A stretch of 64,000 nucleotides of DNA from contig NC_135549.1 of assembly GCF_964340395.1 (NCBI RefSeq), forward strand, positions 33,189,832 through 33,253,831. The letters are read 5' to 3'. Positions 1 to 13,664 of this stretch are shown here, piece after piece. Numbering within the stretch: the stretch's first letter is position 1; the number at the start of each line of letters is the position of its first letter. The stretch is from Glandiceps talaboti (Eukaryota; Hemichordata; Enteropneusta; Spengelidae). Under the pieces are notes generated by a model, which saw only the letters and a list, made by a program, of their open reading frames with translations, searched no databases and was not told the origin of the DNA. The position numbers and the translations under genes were made by a program.

Positions 1-3000
1 GGTAGTTACATCGTTGCAATAGGTACAGGTAGTTACATCGTTGCAATAGGTACAGGTAGTTACATCATTGCAATAGGTACAGGTAGTTACATCGTTGCAA
101 TAGGTACAGGTAGTTACATCATTGCAATAGGTACATGTAGTTACATCATTGCAATAGGTACAGGTAGTTACATTGTTGCAATAGGTACAGGTAGTTACAT
201 CATTGCAATAGGTACATGTAGTTACATCATTGCAATAGGTACATGTAGTTACATCGTTGCAATAGATACAGGTAGTTACATCATTGCAATAGGTACATGT
301 AGTTACATCATTGCAATAGGTACAGGTAGTTACATTGTTGCAATAGGTACAGGTAGTTACATCATTGCAATAGGTACATGTAGTTACATCATTGCAATAG
401 GTACATGTAGTTACATCGTTGCAATAGATACAGGTAGTTACATCATTGCAATAGGTACATGTAGTTACATCATTGCAATAGGTACAGGTAGTTACATCAT
501 TGCAATAGGTACAGGGAGTTACATCATTGCAATAGGTACAGGTAGTTACATCGTTGCAATAGGTACAGGTAGTTACATCATTGCAATAGGTACAGGTAGT
601 TACATCATTGCAATAGGTACAGGTAGTTACATCGTTGCAATAGGTACAGGTAGTTACATCGTTGCAATAGGTACAGGTAGTTACATCGTTGCAATAGGTA
701 CAGGTAGTTACATCATTGCAATAGGTACAGGTAGTTACATCGTTGCAATAGGTACAGGTAGTTACATCGTTGCAATAGGTACATGTAGTTACATTGTTGC
801 AATAGGTACATGTAGTTACATCATTGCAATAGGTACAGGTAGTTACATCATTGCAATAGGTACAGGTAGTTACATCGTTGCAATAGGTACAGGTAGTTAC
901 ATCATTGCAATAGGTACATGTAGTTACATCATTGCAATAGGTACAGGTAGTTACATCATTGCAATAGGTACATGTAGTTACATTGTTGCAATAGGTACAG
1001 GTAGTTACATCATTGCAATAGGTACAGGTAGTTACATCATTGCAATAGGTACAGGTAGTTACATCGTTGCAATAGGTACAGGTAGTTACATCGTTGCAAT
1101 AGGTACAGGTAGTTACATCGTTGCAATGGGTACAGGTAGTTACATCATTGCAATAGGTACAGGTAGTTACATCATTGCAATAGGTACATGCAGTTACATC
1201 ATTGCAATAGGTACAGGTAGTTACATCACTGCAATAGGTACATGCAGTTACATCATTGCAATAGGTACAGGTAGTTACATCACTGCAATAGGTAAATGCA
1301 GTTACATCATTGCAATAGGTACAGGTAGTTACATCATTGCAATAGGTACATGTAGTTACATCATTGCAATAGGTACATGTAGTTACATCATTGCAATAGG
1401 TACATGTAGTTACATCATTGCAATAGGTACATGTAGTTACATCATTGCAATAGGTACATGTAGTTACATCATTGCAATAGGTACATGTAGTTACATCATT
1501 GCAATAGGTACATGTAGTTACATCATTGCAATAGGTACAGGTAGTTACATCATTGCAATAGGTACAGGTAGTTACATCGTTGCAATAGGTACATGTAGTT
1601 ACATCATTGCAATAGGTACATGTAGTTACATCGTTGCAATAGGTACAGGTAGTTACATCACTGCAATAGGTACAGGTAGTTACATCGTTGCAATAGGTAC
1701 AGGTAGTTACATCATTGCAATAGGTACAGGTAGTTACATCACTGCAATAGGTACAGGTAGTTACATCGTTGCAATAGGTACAGGTAGTTACATCATTGCA
1801 ATAGGTACATGTAGTTACATCATTGCAATAGGTACAGGTAGTTACATCGTTGCAATAGGTACAGGTAGTTACATCGTTGCAATAGGTACAGGTAGTTACA
1901 TCGTTGCAATAGGTACAGGTAGTTACATCACTGCAATAGGTACAGGTAGTTACATCGTTGCAATAGGTACAGGTAGTTACATCATTGCAATAGGTACATG
2001 TAGTTACATCATTGCAATAGGTACATGTAGTTACATCACTGCAATAGGTACAGGTAGTTACATCGTTGCAATAGGTACAGGTAGTTACATCGTTGCAATA
2101 GGTACAGGTAGTTACATCACTGCAATAGGTACAGGTAGTTACATCGTTGCAATAGGTACAGGTAGTTACATCATTGCAATAGGTACATGTAGTTACATCA
2201 TTGCAATAGGTACAGGTAGTTACATCACTGCAATAGGTACAGGTAGTTACATCGTTGCAATAGGTACAGGTAGTTACATCATTGCAATAGGTACAGGTAG
2301 TTACATCATTGCAATAGGTACAGGTAGTTACATCGTTGCAATAGGTACAGGTAGTTACATCATTGCAATAGGTACAGGTAGTTACATCATTGCAATGGGT
2401 ACAGGTAGTTACATCATTGCAATGGGTACAGGTAGTTACATCATTGCAATAGGTACAGGTAGTTACATCATTGCAATAGGTACAGGTAGTTACATCATTG
2501 CAATAGGTACAGGTAGTTACATCATTGCAATAGGTACAGGTAGTTACATTGTTGCAATAGGTACAGGTAGTTACATCATTGCAATAGGTACAGGTAGTTA
2601 CATCATTGCAATAGGTACAGGTAGTTACATCATTGCAATAGGTACAGGTAGTTACATCATTGCAATAGGTACAGGTAGTTACATCATTGCAATAGGTACA
2701 TGTAGTTACATCATTGCAATAGGTACAGGTAGTTACATCATTGCAATAGGTACAGGTAGTTACATCATTGCAATAGGTACAGGTAGTTACATCATTGCAA
2801 TAGGTACATGTAGTTACATCATTGCAATAGGTACAGGTAGTTACATCATTGCAATAGGTACAGGTAGTTACATCATTGCAATAGGTACAGGTAGTTACAT
2901 TGTTGCAATAGGTACAGGTAGTTACATCATTGCAATAGGTACAGGTAGTTACATCATTGCAATAGGTACATGTAGTTACATCATTGCAATAGGTACAGGT

Positions 3001-6000
3001 AGTTACATCATTGCAATAGGTACAGGTAGTTACATCATTGCAATGGGTACAGGTAGTTACATCATTGCAATAGGTACAGGTAGTTACATCATTGCAATAG
3101 GTACATGTAGTTACATTGTTGCAATAGGTACAGGTAGTTACATCATTGCAATAGGTACAGGTAGTTACATCATTGCAATAGGTACAGGTAGTTACATTGT
3201 TGCAATAGGTACAGGTAGTTACATCATTGCAATAGGTACAGGTAGTTACATTGTTGCAATAGGTACATGTAGTTACATCATTGCAATAGGTACAGGTAGT
3301 TACATCATTGCAATAGGTACAGGTAGTTACATCATTGCAATAGGTACAGGTAGTTACATCATTGCAATAGGTACAGGTAGTTACATCATTGCAATAGGTA
3401 CAGGTAGTTACATCATTGCAATAGGTACAGGTAGTTACATCATTGCAATAGGTACAGGTAGTTACATCATTGCAATAGGTACAGGTAGTTACATTGTTGC
3501 AATAGGTACAGGTAGTTACATCATTGCAATAGGTACAGGTAGTTACATCATTGCAATAGGTACAGGTAGTTACATCATTGCAATAGGTACATGTAGTTAC
3601 ATCATTGCAATAGGTACAGGTAGTTACATTGTTGCAATAGGTACAGGTAGTTACATCATTGCAATAGGTACATGTAGTTACATCATTGCAATAGGTACAT
3701 GTAGTTACATCGTTGCAATAGATACAGGTAGTTACATCATTGCAATAGGTACATGTAGTTACATCATTGCAATAGGTACAGGTAGTTACATTGTTGCAAT
3801 AGGTACAGGTAGTTACATCATTGCAATAGGTACAGGTAGTTACATCATTGCAATAGGTACAGGTAGTTACATCGTTGCAATAGGTACATGTAGTTACATC
3901 ATTGCAATAGGTACATGTAGTTACATTGTTGCAATAGGTACAGGTAGTTACATCGTTGCAATAGGTACAGGTAGTTACATCATTGCAATAGGTACAGGTA
4001 GTTACATTGTTGCAATAGGTACAGGTAGTTACATCATTGCAATAGGTACAGGTAGTTACATTGTTGCAATAGGTACATGTAGTTACATCATTGCAATAGG
4101 TACAGGTAGTTACATCATTGCAATAGGTACATGTAGTTACATTGTTGCAATAGGTACAGGTAGTTACATCATTGCAATAGGTACAGGTAGTTACATCATT
4201 GCAATAGGTACAGGTAGTTACATCGTTGCAATAGGTACAGGTAGTTACATCGTTGCAATAGGTACAGGTAGTTACATCGTTGCAATGGGTACAGGTAGTT
4301 ACATCATTGCAATAGGTACAGGTAGTTACATCATTGCAATAGGTACAGGTAGTTACATCATTGCAATAGGTACAGGTAGTTACATCGTTGCAATAGGTAC
4401 AGGTAGTTACATCGTTGCAATAGGTACAGGTAGTTACATCGTTGCAATAGGTACAGGTAGTTACATCGATGCAATAGGTACAGGTAGTTACATCATTGCA
4501 ATAGGTACAGGTAGTTACATCGTTGCAATAGGTACAGGTAGTTACATCATTGCAATAGGTACATGTAGTTACATCATTGCAATAGGTACAGGTAGTTACA
4601 TTGTTGCAATAGGTACAGGTAGTTACATCATTGCAATAGGTACATGTAGTTACATCATTGCAATAGGTACATGTAGTTACATCGTTGCAATAGATACAGG
4701 TAGTTACATCATTGCAATAGGTACATGTAGTTACATCATTGCAATAGGTACAGGTAGTTACATTGTTGCAATAGGTACAGGTAGTTACATCATTGCAATA
4801 GGTACATGTAGTTACATCATTGCAATAGGTACATGTAGTTACATCGTTGCAATAGATACAGGTAGTTACATCATTGCAATAGGTACATGTAGTTACATCA
4901 TTGCAATAGGTACAGGTAGTTACATCATTGCAATAGGTACAGGGAGTTACATCATTGCAATAGGTACAGGTAGTTACATCGTTGCAATAGGTACAGGTAG
5001 TTACATCATTGCAATAGGTACAGGTAGTTACATCATTGCAATAGGTACAGGTAGTTACATCGTTGCAATAGGTACAGGTAGTTACATCGTTGCAATAGGT
5101 ACAGGTAGTTACATCGTTGCAATAGGTACAGGTAGTTACATCATTGCAATAGGTACAGGTAGTTACATCGTTGCAATAGGTACAGGTAGTTACATCGTTG
5201 CAATAGGTACATGTAGTTACATTGTTGCAATAGGTACATGTAGTTACATCATTGCAATAGGTACAGGTAGTTACATCATTGCAATAGGTACAGGTAGTTA
5301 CATCGTTGCAATAGGTACAGGTAGTTACATCATTGCAATAGGTACATGTAGTTACATCATTGCAATAGGTACAGGTAGTTACATCATTGCAATAGGTACA
5401 TGTAGTTACATTGTTGCAATAGGTACAGGTAGTTACATCATTGCAATAGGTACAGGTAGTTACATCATTGCAATGGGTACAGGTAGTTACATCATTGCAA
5501 TAGGTACAGGTAGTTACATCATTGCAATAGGTACAGGTAGTTACATCATTGCAATAGGTACAGGTAGTTACATCATTGCAATAGGTACAGGTAGTTACAT
5601 CATTGCAATAGGTACAGGTAGTTACATTGTTGCAATAGGTACAGGTAGTTACATCATTGCAATAGGTACAGGTAGTTACATCATTGCAATAGGTACAGGT
5701 AGTTACATCATTGCAATAGGTACAGGTAGTTACATCATTGCAATAGGTACAGGTAGTTACATCATTGCAATAGGTACATGTAGTTACATCATTGCAATAG
5801 GTACAGGTAGTTACATCATTGCAATAGGTACAGGTAGTTACATCATTGCAATAGGTACAGGTAGTTACATCATTGCAATAGGTACATGTAGTTACATCAT
5901 TGCAATAGGTACAGGTAGTTACATCATTGCAATAGGTACAGGTAGTTACATCATTGCAATAGGTACAGGTAGTTACATTGTTGCAATAGGTACAGGTAGT

Positions 6001-9000
6001 TACATCATTGCAATAGGTACAGGTAGTTACATCATTGCAATAGGTACATGTAGTTACATCATTGCAATAGGTACAGGTAGTTACATCATTGCAATAGGTA
6101 CAGGTAGTTACATCATTGCAATGGGTACAGGTAGTTACATCATTGCAATAGGTACAGGTAGTTACATCATTGCAATAGGTACATGTAGTTACATTGTTGC
6201 AATAGGTACAGGTAGTTACATCATTGCAATAGGTACAGGTAGTTACATCATTGCAATAGGTACAGGTAGTTACATTGTTGCAATAGGTACAGGTAGTTAC
6301 ATCATTGCAATAGGTACAGGTAGTTACATTGTTGCAATAGGTACATGTAGTTACATCATTGCAATAGGTACAGGTAGTTACATCATTGCAATAGGTACAG
6401 GTAGTTACATCATTGCAATAGGTACAGGTAGTTACATCATTGCAATAGGTACAGGTAGTTACATTGTTGCAATAGGTACAGGTAGTTACATCATTGCAAT
6501 AGGTACAGGTAGTTACATCATTGCAATAGGTACAGGTAGTTACATCATTGCAATAGGTACAGGTAGTTACATTGTTGCAATAGGTACAGGTAGTTACATC
6601 ATTGCAATAGGTACAGGTAGTTACATCATTGCAATAGGTACAGGTAGTTACATCATTGCAATAGGTACATGTAGTTACATCATTGCAATAGGTACAGGTA
6701 GTTACATTGTTGCAATAGGTACAGGTAGTTACATCATTGCAATAGGTACATGTAGTTACATCATTGCAATAGGTACATGTAGTTACATCGTTGCAATAGA
6801 TACAGGTAGTTACATCATTGCAATAGGTACATGTAGTTACATCATTGCAATAGGTACAGGTAGTTACATTGTTGCAATAGGTACAGGTAGTTACATCATT
6901 GCAATAGGTACAGGTAGTTACATCATTGCAATAGGTACAGGTAGTTACATCGTTGCAATAGGTACATGTAGTTACATCATTGCAATAGGTACATGTAGTT
7001 ACATTGTTGCAATAGGTACAGGTAGTTACATCGTTGCAATAGGTACAGGTAGTTACATCATTGCAATAGGTACAGGTAGTTACATTGTTGCAATAGGTAC
7101 AGGTAGTTACATCATTGCAATAGGTACAGGTAGTTACATTGTTGCAATAGGTACATGTAGTTACATCATTGCAATAGGTACAGGTAGTTACATCATTGCA
7201 ATAGGTACATGTAGTTACATTGTTGCAATAGGTACAGGTAGTTACATCATTGCAATAGGTACAGGTAGTTACATCATTGCAATAGGTACAGGTAGTTACA
7301 TCGTTGCAATAGGTACAGGTAGTTACATCGTTGCAATAGGTACAGGTAGTTACATCGTTGCAATGGGTACAGGTAGTTACATCATTGCAATAGGTACAGG
7401 TAGTTACATCATTGCAATAGGTACAGGTAGTTACATCATTGCAATAGGTACAGGTAGTTACATCGTTGCAATAGGTACAGGTAGTTACATCGTTGCAATA
7501 GGTACAGGTAGTTACATCGTTGCAATAGGTACAGGTAGTTACATCGTTGCAATAGGTACAGGTAGTTACATCATTGCAATAGGTACAGGTAGTTACATCG
7601 TTGCAATAGGTACAGGTAGTTACATCATTGCAATAGGTACATGTAGTTACATCATTGCAATAGGTACAGGTAGTTACATTGTTGCAATAGGTACAGGTAG
7701 TTACATCATTGCAATAGGTACATGTAGTTACATCATTGCAATAGGTACATGTAGTTACATCGTTGCAATAGATACAGGTAGTTACATCATTGCAATAGGT
7801 ACATGTAGTTACATCATTGCAATAGGTACAGGTAGTTACATTGTTGCAATAGGTACAGGTAGTTACATCATTGCAATAGGTACATGTAGTTACATCATTG
7901 CAATAGGTACATGTAGTTACATCGTTGCAATAGATACAGGTAGTTACATCATTGCAATAGGTACATGTAGTTACATCATTGCAATAGGTACAGGTAGTTA
8001 CATCATTGCAATAGGTACAGGGAGTTACATCATTGCAATAGGTACAGGTAGTTACATCGTTGCAATAGGTACAGGTAGTTACATCATTGCAATAGGTACA
8101 GGTAGTTACATCATTGCAATAGGTACAGGTAGTTACATCGTTGCAATAGGTACAGGTAGTTACATCGTTGCAATAGGTACAGGTAGTTACATCGTTGCAA
8201 TAGGTACAGGTAGTTACATCATTGCAATAGGTACAGGTAGTTACATCGTTGCAATAGGTACAGGTAGTTACATCGTTGCAATAGGTACATGTAGTTACAT
8301 TGTTGCAATAGGTACATGTAGTTACATCATTGCAATAGGTACAGGTAGTTACATCATTGCAATAGGTACAGGTAGTTACATCGTTGCAATAGGTACAGGT
8401 AGTTACATCATTGCAATAGGTACATGTAGTTACATCATTGCAATAGGTACAGGTAGTTACATCATTGCAATAGGTACATGTAGTTACATTGTTGCAATAG
8501 GTACAGGTAGTTACATCATTGCAATAGGTACAGGTAGTTACATCATTGCAATAGGTACAGGTAGTTACATCGTTGCAATAGGTACAGGTAGTTACATCGT
8601 TGCAATAGGTACAGGTAGTTACATCGTTGCAATGGGTACAGGTAGTTACATCATTGCAATAGGTACAGGTAGTTACATCATTGCAATAGGTACAGGTAGT
8701 TACATCATTGCAATAGGTACAGGTAGTTACATCGTTGCAATAGGTACAGGTAGTTACATCGTTGCAATAGGTACAGGTAGTTACATCGTTGCAATAGGTA
8801 CAGGTAGTTACATCGTTGCAATAGGTACAGGTAGTTACATCATTGCAATAGGTACAGGTAGTTACATCGTTGCAATAGGTACAGGTAGTTACATCATTGC
8901 AATAGGTACATGTAGTTACATCATTGCAATAGGTACAGGTAGTTACATTGTTGCAATAGGTACAGGTAGTTACATCATTGCAATAGGTACATGTAGTTAC

Positions 9001-10290
9001 ATCATTGCAATAGGTACATGTAGTTACATCGTTGCAATAGATACAGGTAGTTACATCATTGCAATAGGTACATGTAGTTACATCATTGCAATAGGTACAG
9101 GTAGTTACATTGTTGCAATAGGTACAGGTAGTTACATCATTGCAATAGGTACATGTAGTTACATCATTGCAATAGGTACATGTAGTTACATCGTTGCAAT
9201 AGATACAGGTAGTTACATCATTGCAATAGGTACATGTAGTTACATCATTGCAATAGGTACAGGTAGTTACATCATTGCAATAGGTACAGGGAGTTACATC
9301 ATTGCAATAGGTACAGGTAGTTACATCGTTGCAATAGGTACAGGTAGTTACATCATTGCAATAGGTACAGGTAGTTACATCATTGCAATAGGTACAGGTA
9401 GTTACATCGTTGCAATAGGTACAGGTAGTTACATCGTTGCAATAGGTACATGTAGTTACATTGTTGCAATAGGTACATGTAGTTACATCATTGCAATAGG
9501 TACAGGTAGTTACATCATTGCAATAGGTACAGGTAGTTACATCGTTGCAATAGGTACAGGTAGTTACAGCATTGCAATAGGTACATGTAGTTACATCATT
9601 GCAATAGGTACAGGTAGTTACATTGTTGCAATAGGTACAGGTAGTTACATCGTTGCAATAGGTACAGGTAGTTACATCATTGCAATAGGTTCAGGTAGTT
9701 ACATCGTTGCAATAGGTACAGGTAGTTACATCGTTGCAATAGGTACAGGTAGTTACATCGTTGCAATAGGTACAGGTAGTTACATCGTTGCAATAGGTAC
9801 ATGTAGTTACATTGTTGCAATAGGTACATGTAGTTACATCATTGCAATAGGTACAGGTAGTTACATTGTTGCAATAGGTACATGTAGTTACATCGTTGCA
9901 ATAGGTACAGGTAGTTACATCGTTGCAATAGGTACAGGTAGTTACATCATTGCAATAGGTACAGGTAGTTACATCACTGCAATAGGTACAGGTAGTTACA
10001 TCATTGCAATAGGTACAGGTAGTTACATCACTGCAATAGGTACAGGTAGTTACATCATTGCAATAGGTACAGGTAGTTACATCATTGCAATAGGTACATG
10101 TAGTTACATCATTGCAATAGGTACAGGTAGTTACATCATTGCAATAGGTACAGGTAGTTACATCATTGCAATAGGTACAGGTAGTTACATCATTGCAATA
10201 GGTACAGGTAGTTACATCATTGCAATAGGTACAGGTAGTTACATCATTGCAATAGGTACAGGTAGTTACATCATTGCAATAGGTACATGT
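1..10290. repeat. 27-bp minisatellite, about 381 copies, open at left edge
   Basis: A continuous tandem array whose unit contains GGTACAGGTAGTTACATC followed by ATTGCAATA. Copies differ at few sites: G or T in the ACAGGT/ACATGT position, ATCATT, ATCGTT, ATTGTT or ATCACT in the middle, and rare GGG or GAT near the unit end. Every copy I followed keeps exactly 27 bp, so one plus frame stays open from base 1 to a TAA at 10312 (nonapeptide GTGSYIIAI), and one minus frame is also open. The unit contains the self-complementary word ATTGCAAT. Rare markers repeat at 3078 and 1269 bp, showing higher-order duplication. The left end lies outside the window. Confidence 0.97.
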
Positions 10291-11560
10291 ACTGTACTTT
10301 GCTGGCTTGGATAAACCAGTTTGATAAATTGCATTATTTTTGTACTAAGTGGAAATTAACAGTCATTGTATTTAATAAAGGAAATCAATTAATTAAGGGT
10401 ATGAAATTTTATTTTGATAGAATTCCTCTTGACAATGTAAGAGAATACTGTTATCTAGGTATCATTATTTCTGCTAATTGTAAACTTAAACAAAACTTCA
10501 ATAACTTAAAGTTTAAATCCATGAGAGCTCTCTTTAGTTTACGTAGAACTATTTCTCCTAATGAGAGTATTTCTATTGATGTGGCTTTAGATCTCTTTGA
10601 TCACTTAATAATCTATCATGACTTACAACTGTGATGTTTGTGGTTATGAAACTGATAGCAAAAGAAAATTTCTTAATGACATTAGTTTTTCTTTTTATAG
10701 ATTTCAACTTGGGGTTTCTAAGAAAGTATCAAGGTGTGGTATTGTTGGAGAATTAGGTCGTTTTCCTGTTAATTTCACCGTAATTAAACTGATGTTAAAT
10801 TATTGGGCAGGTATGGATTAATTGTTGATGAAGATGGGTTTATTGAGAACAGCCTTACATGTCTTCTATGCATTATTCCAAATGGGGCATTTATATAATA
10901 AATTTACTTGATAAATATAGTGAGAACAGTATGTGGTCAAATCTTTGCAAGTTTAATTCTAGAAGGTTCATGATAAATTTATGTCAAGAATTTTGTAAAT
11001 CTTGGTACGGGGAATTACATAATGACATTAGAAGAACAGTACTGATAAAAACAAAATGAGAACATCTAAGATTGTTTAAAACAGTTTTTGGTTTTGAGAA
11101 ATATCTTCTGCAAATTAAAAATCCTGTTTGTAGAAAACTAGTGACTGCATTTAGAATTTAGAATTATAATATTCAAATTGAGTTGGATAGACGGTCTAGT
11201 ACTCCTATGATTCCTGTAGATGAAAGATTCTGTAAATTTTGAGAAAATATGGTAGAAGATGAATTTCATCATTTAATTCTTTGTTCTCATTATACAAATG
11301 AGAGAAAGGCACTTTTTTCTTCTTTGTCATTAAATAATTCAAATTTTCATACCTTAAATGACAAAAGTAAATTTTTGCATATAATGACCTCTGATGATAA
11401 ACTTCCTCTTGGAAAATATCTTGTTGATGTAAACAGTCCTCCAGCAGTTGACTAAATGACTGTATTGTATTCACTTTATTTCTGTATATGTTATTTTTGT
11501 ATGATTTGCCATGCTTGCTATAGCATGTTGTTATATAATAAAGATTAATTTGATCTGGTT
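10291..11560 (+). pseudogene. Non-LTR retrotransposon, 3' part of ORF2, decayed
   Basis: Translated pieces in shifting frames match the C-terminal half of a LINE reverse transcriptase polyprotein. They are a thumb region with FCTKWKLTV, NKGN and YCYLGIIIS (10330-10600), then RFQLGVSKK and VGELGRFP (10700-10780), then a C-terminal cysteine/histidine knuckle region (11160-11455) with DERFCKF, EDEFHHLILC and LGKYLVD. At least three frameshifts and several stops break it. The second knuckle cysteine is replaced by TGA at about 11240. The catalytic YADD region is absent, so this is a 5'-truncated dead copy. The 3' flank has AATAAAG near 11537. It directly abuts the 27-bp array. Confidence 0.82.
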
Positions 11561-11984
11561 ACAATGGGCAATGGTATTTTCAAAATTTTCTAAATACTGC
11601 TGAAGTTCACAAGATTTTTATACTTTGAGAAAAGCAACTCAGAATAATAATCTGATCATTCAATCTTGACCACAATGATCATGGCAACATGTCAGCAAGG
11701 ATATCGATCTACAGTGATAATATATTATGCTGACACAGTTGAAAATTCATTCATTCAGGGCATATTATAATTGCAGCCATAGATTTATTCATGTACAGTC
11801 ACAGTGATAAAATGGTTTATTCAACCAGCAAGTACTGTAGGTTTTTTTTTTTTTTTTTTTTTTTACAAACTCAAGATTCTAAAGAAAATAAATGTTTGTT
11901 CCTGTTAGTCACGTGATGTTTGAGTTCTCAGTCATCGTCTTCACTTACATTTTGCTTCCACTCTAATATCCAAGTTCAGTATTT
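11561..11984. other. Unassigned, with a T-run
   Basis: No coding signal or known repeat was recognised. An uninterrupted T-run lies at about 11841-11864. Confidence 0.5.
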
Positions 11985-12255
11985 AACAATTTCAGCTGCA
12001 GTGAGTACATGTACATGCATGATCTCCTTCTACTGTACTTAGTACTTTTCTGAATACTTTCTCATAATCACTGTTGAAAATCCTATTAACTAAACTTTAA
12101 ACAGAACTAAGCTGGTACTCACAGTATCACACTTTCTTGAGTTGGATTAACCAGTCATCAAAGTGGAAGAATTAAATGATTATCTTTGCCAAACTATAAG
12201 CCAAGCTTGCTGCCTTATACCTTATATGTACTGTACACAAACTTCAAGTTGTCTA
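11985..12255 (+). repeat. Diverged inverted copy of the 17.2-17.47 kb segment
   Basis: The plus strand here matches the minus strand of 17226-17470 with small indels. Shared landmarks include AACTAAGCTGGTACTCACAG, TCACACTTTCTT, ATCAAAGTGGAAGAATTAAA and AAGCCAAGCTTGC. The match stops where the neighbouring LINE tail begins, so the LINE probably inserted into this copy. Confidence 0.75.
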
Positions 12256-12257
12256 TG

Positions 12258-12295
<38 letters not shown>

Positions 12296-12306
12296 GAATC
12301 AATCAC

Positions 12307-12392
<86 letters not shown>

Positions 12393-12840
12393 GAATTTGC
12401 ATAGTGCCAAAATCCAATACGATGAAATGTTCTATGGTACTGAACAGGAACAATAGTAGATCAATGTGAAAAGTTGGAGAAAGCTCTTGCAAACAGATGT
12501 GTCTTGATGTCATTGAATTTATCGACAGTTGATGAAGAATGAAGTTCAAGTGGTATACTGTTCCATAAGACTGGTGCTGCTCTCAAAAACACATGCTCAC
12601 CATATGACTTTGTATTACAGTGGGGTACATGAAGTAGACTTTTTTAATTTGAGTGAAGTGAACTAGTTGTGGGTTTAATACTGTTAATAAAGTCAGCGAT
12701 GTAACAGGAGTACTGTTATTGAGTGCCTTGTAGGTCATCAGTAGTACTGATCAGAATCCTGTAATTGACAGGTAGCCAGTGAAGATCAGAAAGAACCGGT
12801 GTTATGTGATCTGTTTTCTTTGTACGTGACACATATTATT
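12256..12840 (-). mobile_element. CR1/L2-like LINE, 3' end with (GATT)n tail
   Basis: Read on the minus strand, 12840 to about 12430 encodes the typical C-terminus of a CR1/L2-type reverse transcriptase: DHITPVLSDLHWLPV, then after a frameshift LLMTYKALNN, then YGEHVFLRAAPVLWNSIP and DIKTHLFARAFS. The element ends in a tetranucleotide tail, seen as (AATC)n at 12259-12391 on the plus strand. A plus-strand open frame of NQSI repeats across the tail is an artefact. The copy is 5' truncated and frameshifted. I found no clear target duplication. Confidence 0.85.
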
Positions 12841-13114
12841 ACACCTCAATGTTCTTACACAAGCTGTCATTGGTCAGAATTGAATCACATGACCTTCTTT
12901 AAACAGATTATTGCCTGCACTATTGCTAGCTGGGGTTATTTTGACAGTTAGCACATCTATTTTGCACATGTTTTCCAGTGTTGCACGCTCGGAATGACAG
13001 TCACTATAGTGAGAGACACACAAGCATTATTATTTCTTGCAGAAATTTGAATAAATATAACATTATATACAAATGAGCTGTGGGGACACTTGAGCTCCTA
13101 GAAATAATGCCATG
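12841..13114. other. Unassigned
   Basis: No open frame of note and no recognised repeat. Confidence 0.5.
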
Positions 13115-13220
13115 TCTGTATTTTTATATGGATAATTTACAGCTTCATGCCACATATCAAGTTACTGTTCAGGCTACTACCTACAGTATTGTCTTAAAAC
13201 CAGAACATATATATTATGGA
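13115..13220 (+). pseudogene. Inverted copy of part of FN3 exon (17757-17862)
   Basis: These 106 bp match the reverse complement of 17757-17862, inside the FN3 exon of the minus-strand receptor gene, with about two mismatches. The shared peptide includes YFYMDNLQLHATYQVTVQ. The copy lacks the exon's acceptor and donor and lies in the opposite orientation, so it is a pseudoexon. It is followed to about 13395 by sequence with several CAGCCA words. Confidence 0.85.
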
Positions 13221-13423
13221 TCTCATCCATTCTACATCTACAATTTCTATCAAATTGACAAATACACCTGCAGCCATATTTCAGCTTTAACAGCCACTTT
13301 TAAATATGTAGCCAACTTTCAGCCACATTATGTATGTTTGCAGCCATTCAGGATCAACTCAGCCAAAGTACGGCCAGTTTAAAGCCAGTTTTTGGCTGCC
13401 AATTTGACTAAGGACACACCCAT

Positions 13424-13487
<64 letters not shown>

Positions 13488-13619
13488 ATGCAGACACACA
13501 CAGATACCCCCAGCCATACACACACACACACGTACGCAGACACACCCATCCATACACACAGATACACACACAGACAGACACATACACAGACAGACACAGA
13601 CGCAGACACAGACACACAC

Positions 13620-13662
<43 letters not shown>
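13424..13662. repeat. (CA)n microsatellite, interrupted
   Basis: Two pure (CA)n blocks, about 13424-13482 and 13610-13662, flank a CA-rich stretch with CAGA interruptions. Open frames in several phases here (His/Thr or Cys/Val repeats) are artefacts. Confidence 0.97.

Positions 13663-13664
<2 letters not shown>

Noticed and set aside
1126-10314. A 3062-codon open frame of GTGSYIIAI nonapeptides as a giant repeat protein (it slightly resembles YadA-type or beta-roll repeats)
   Set aside because: The unit is 27 bp, so any stop-free frame stays open. The minus strand is equally open (YCNDVTTCT). The frame starts only at a chance ATA-to-ATG variant and is open to the window edge before it. Variation alters amino acids freely, with no sign of codon constraint.
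12186-12404. NQSI-repeat protein
   Set aside because: It is the (AATC)n tail of a LINE read on the opposite strand.
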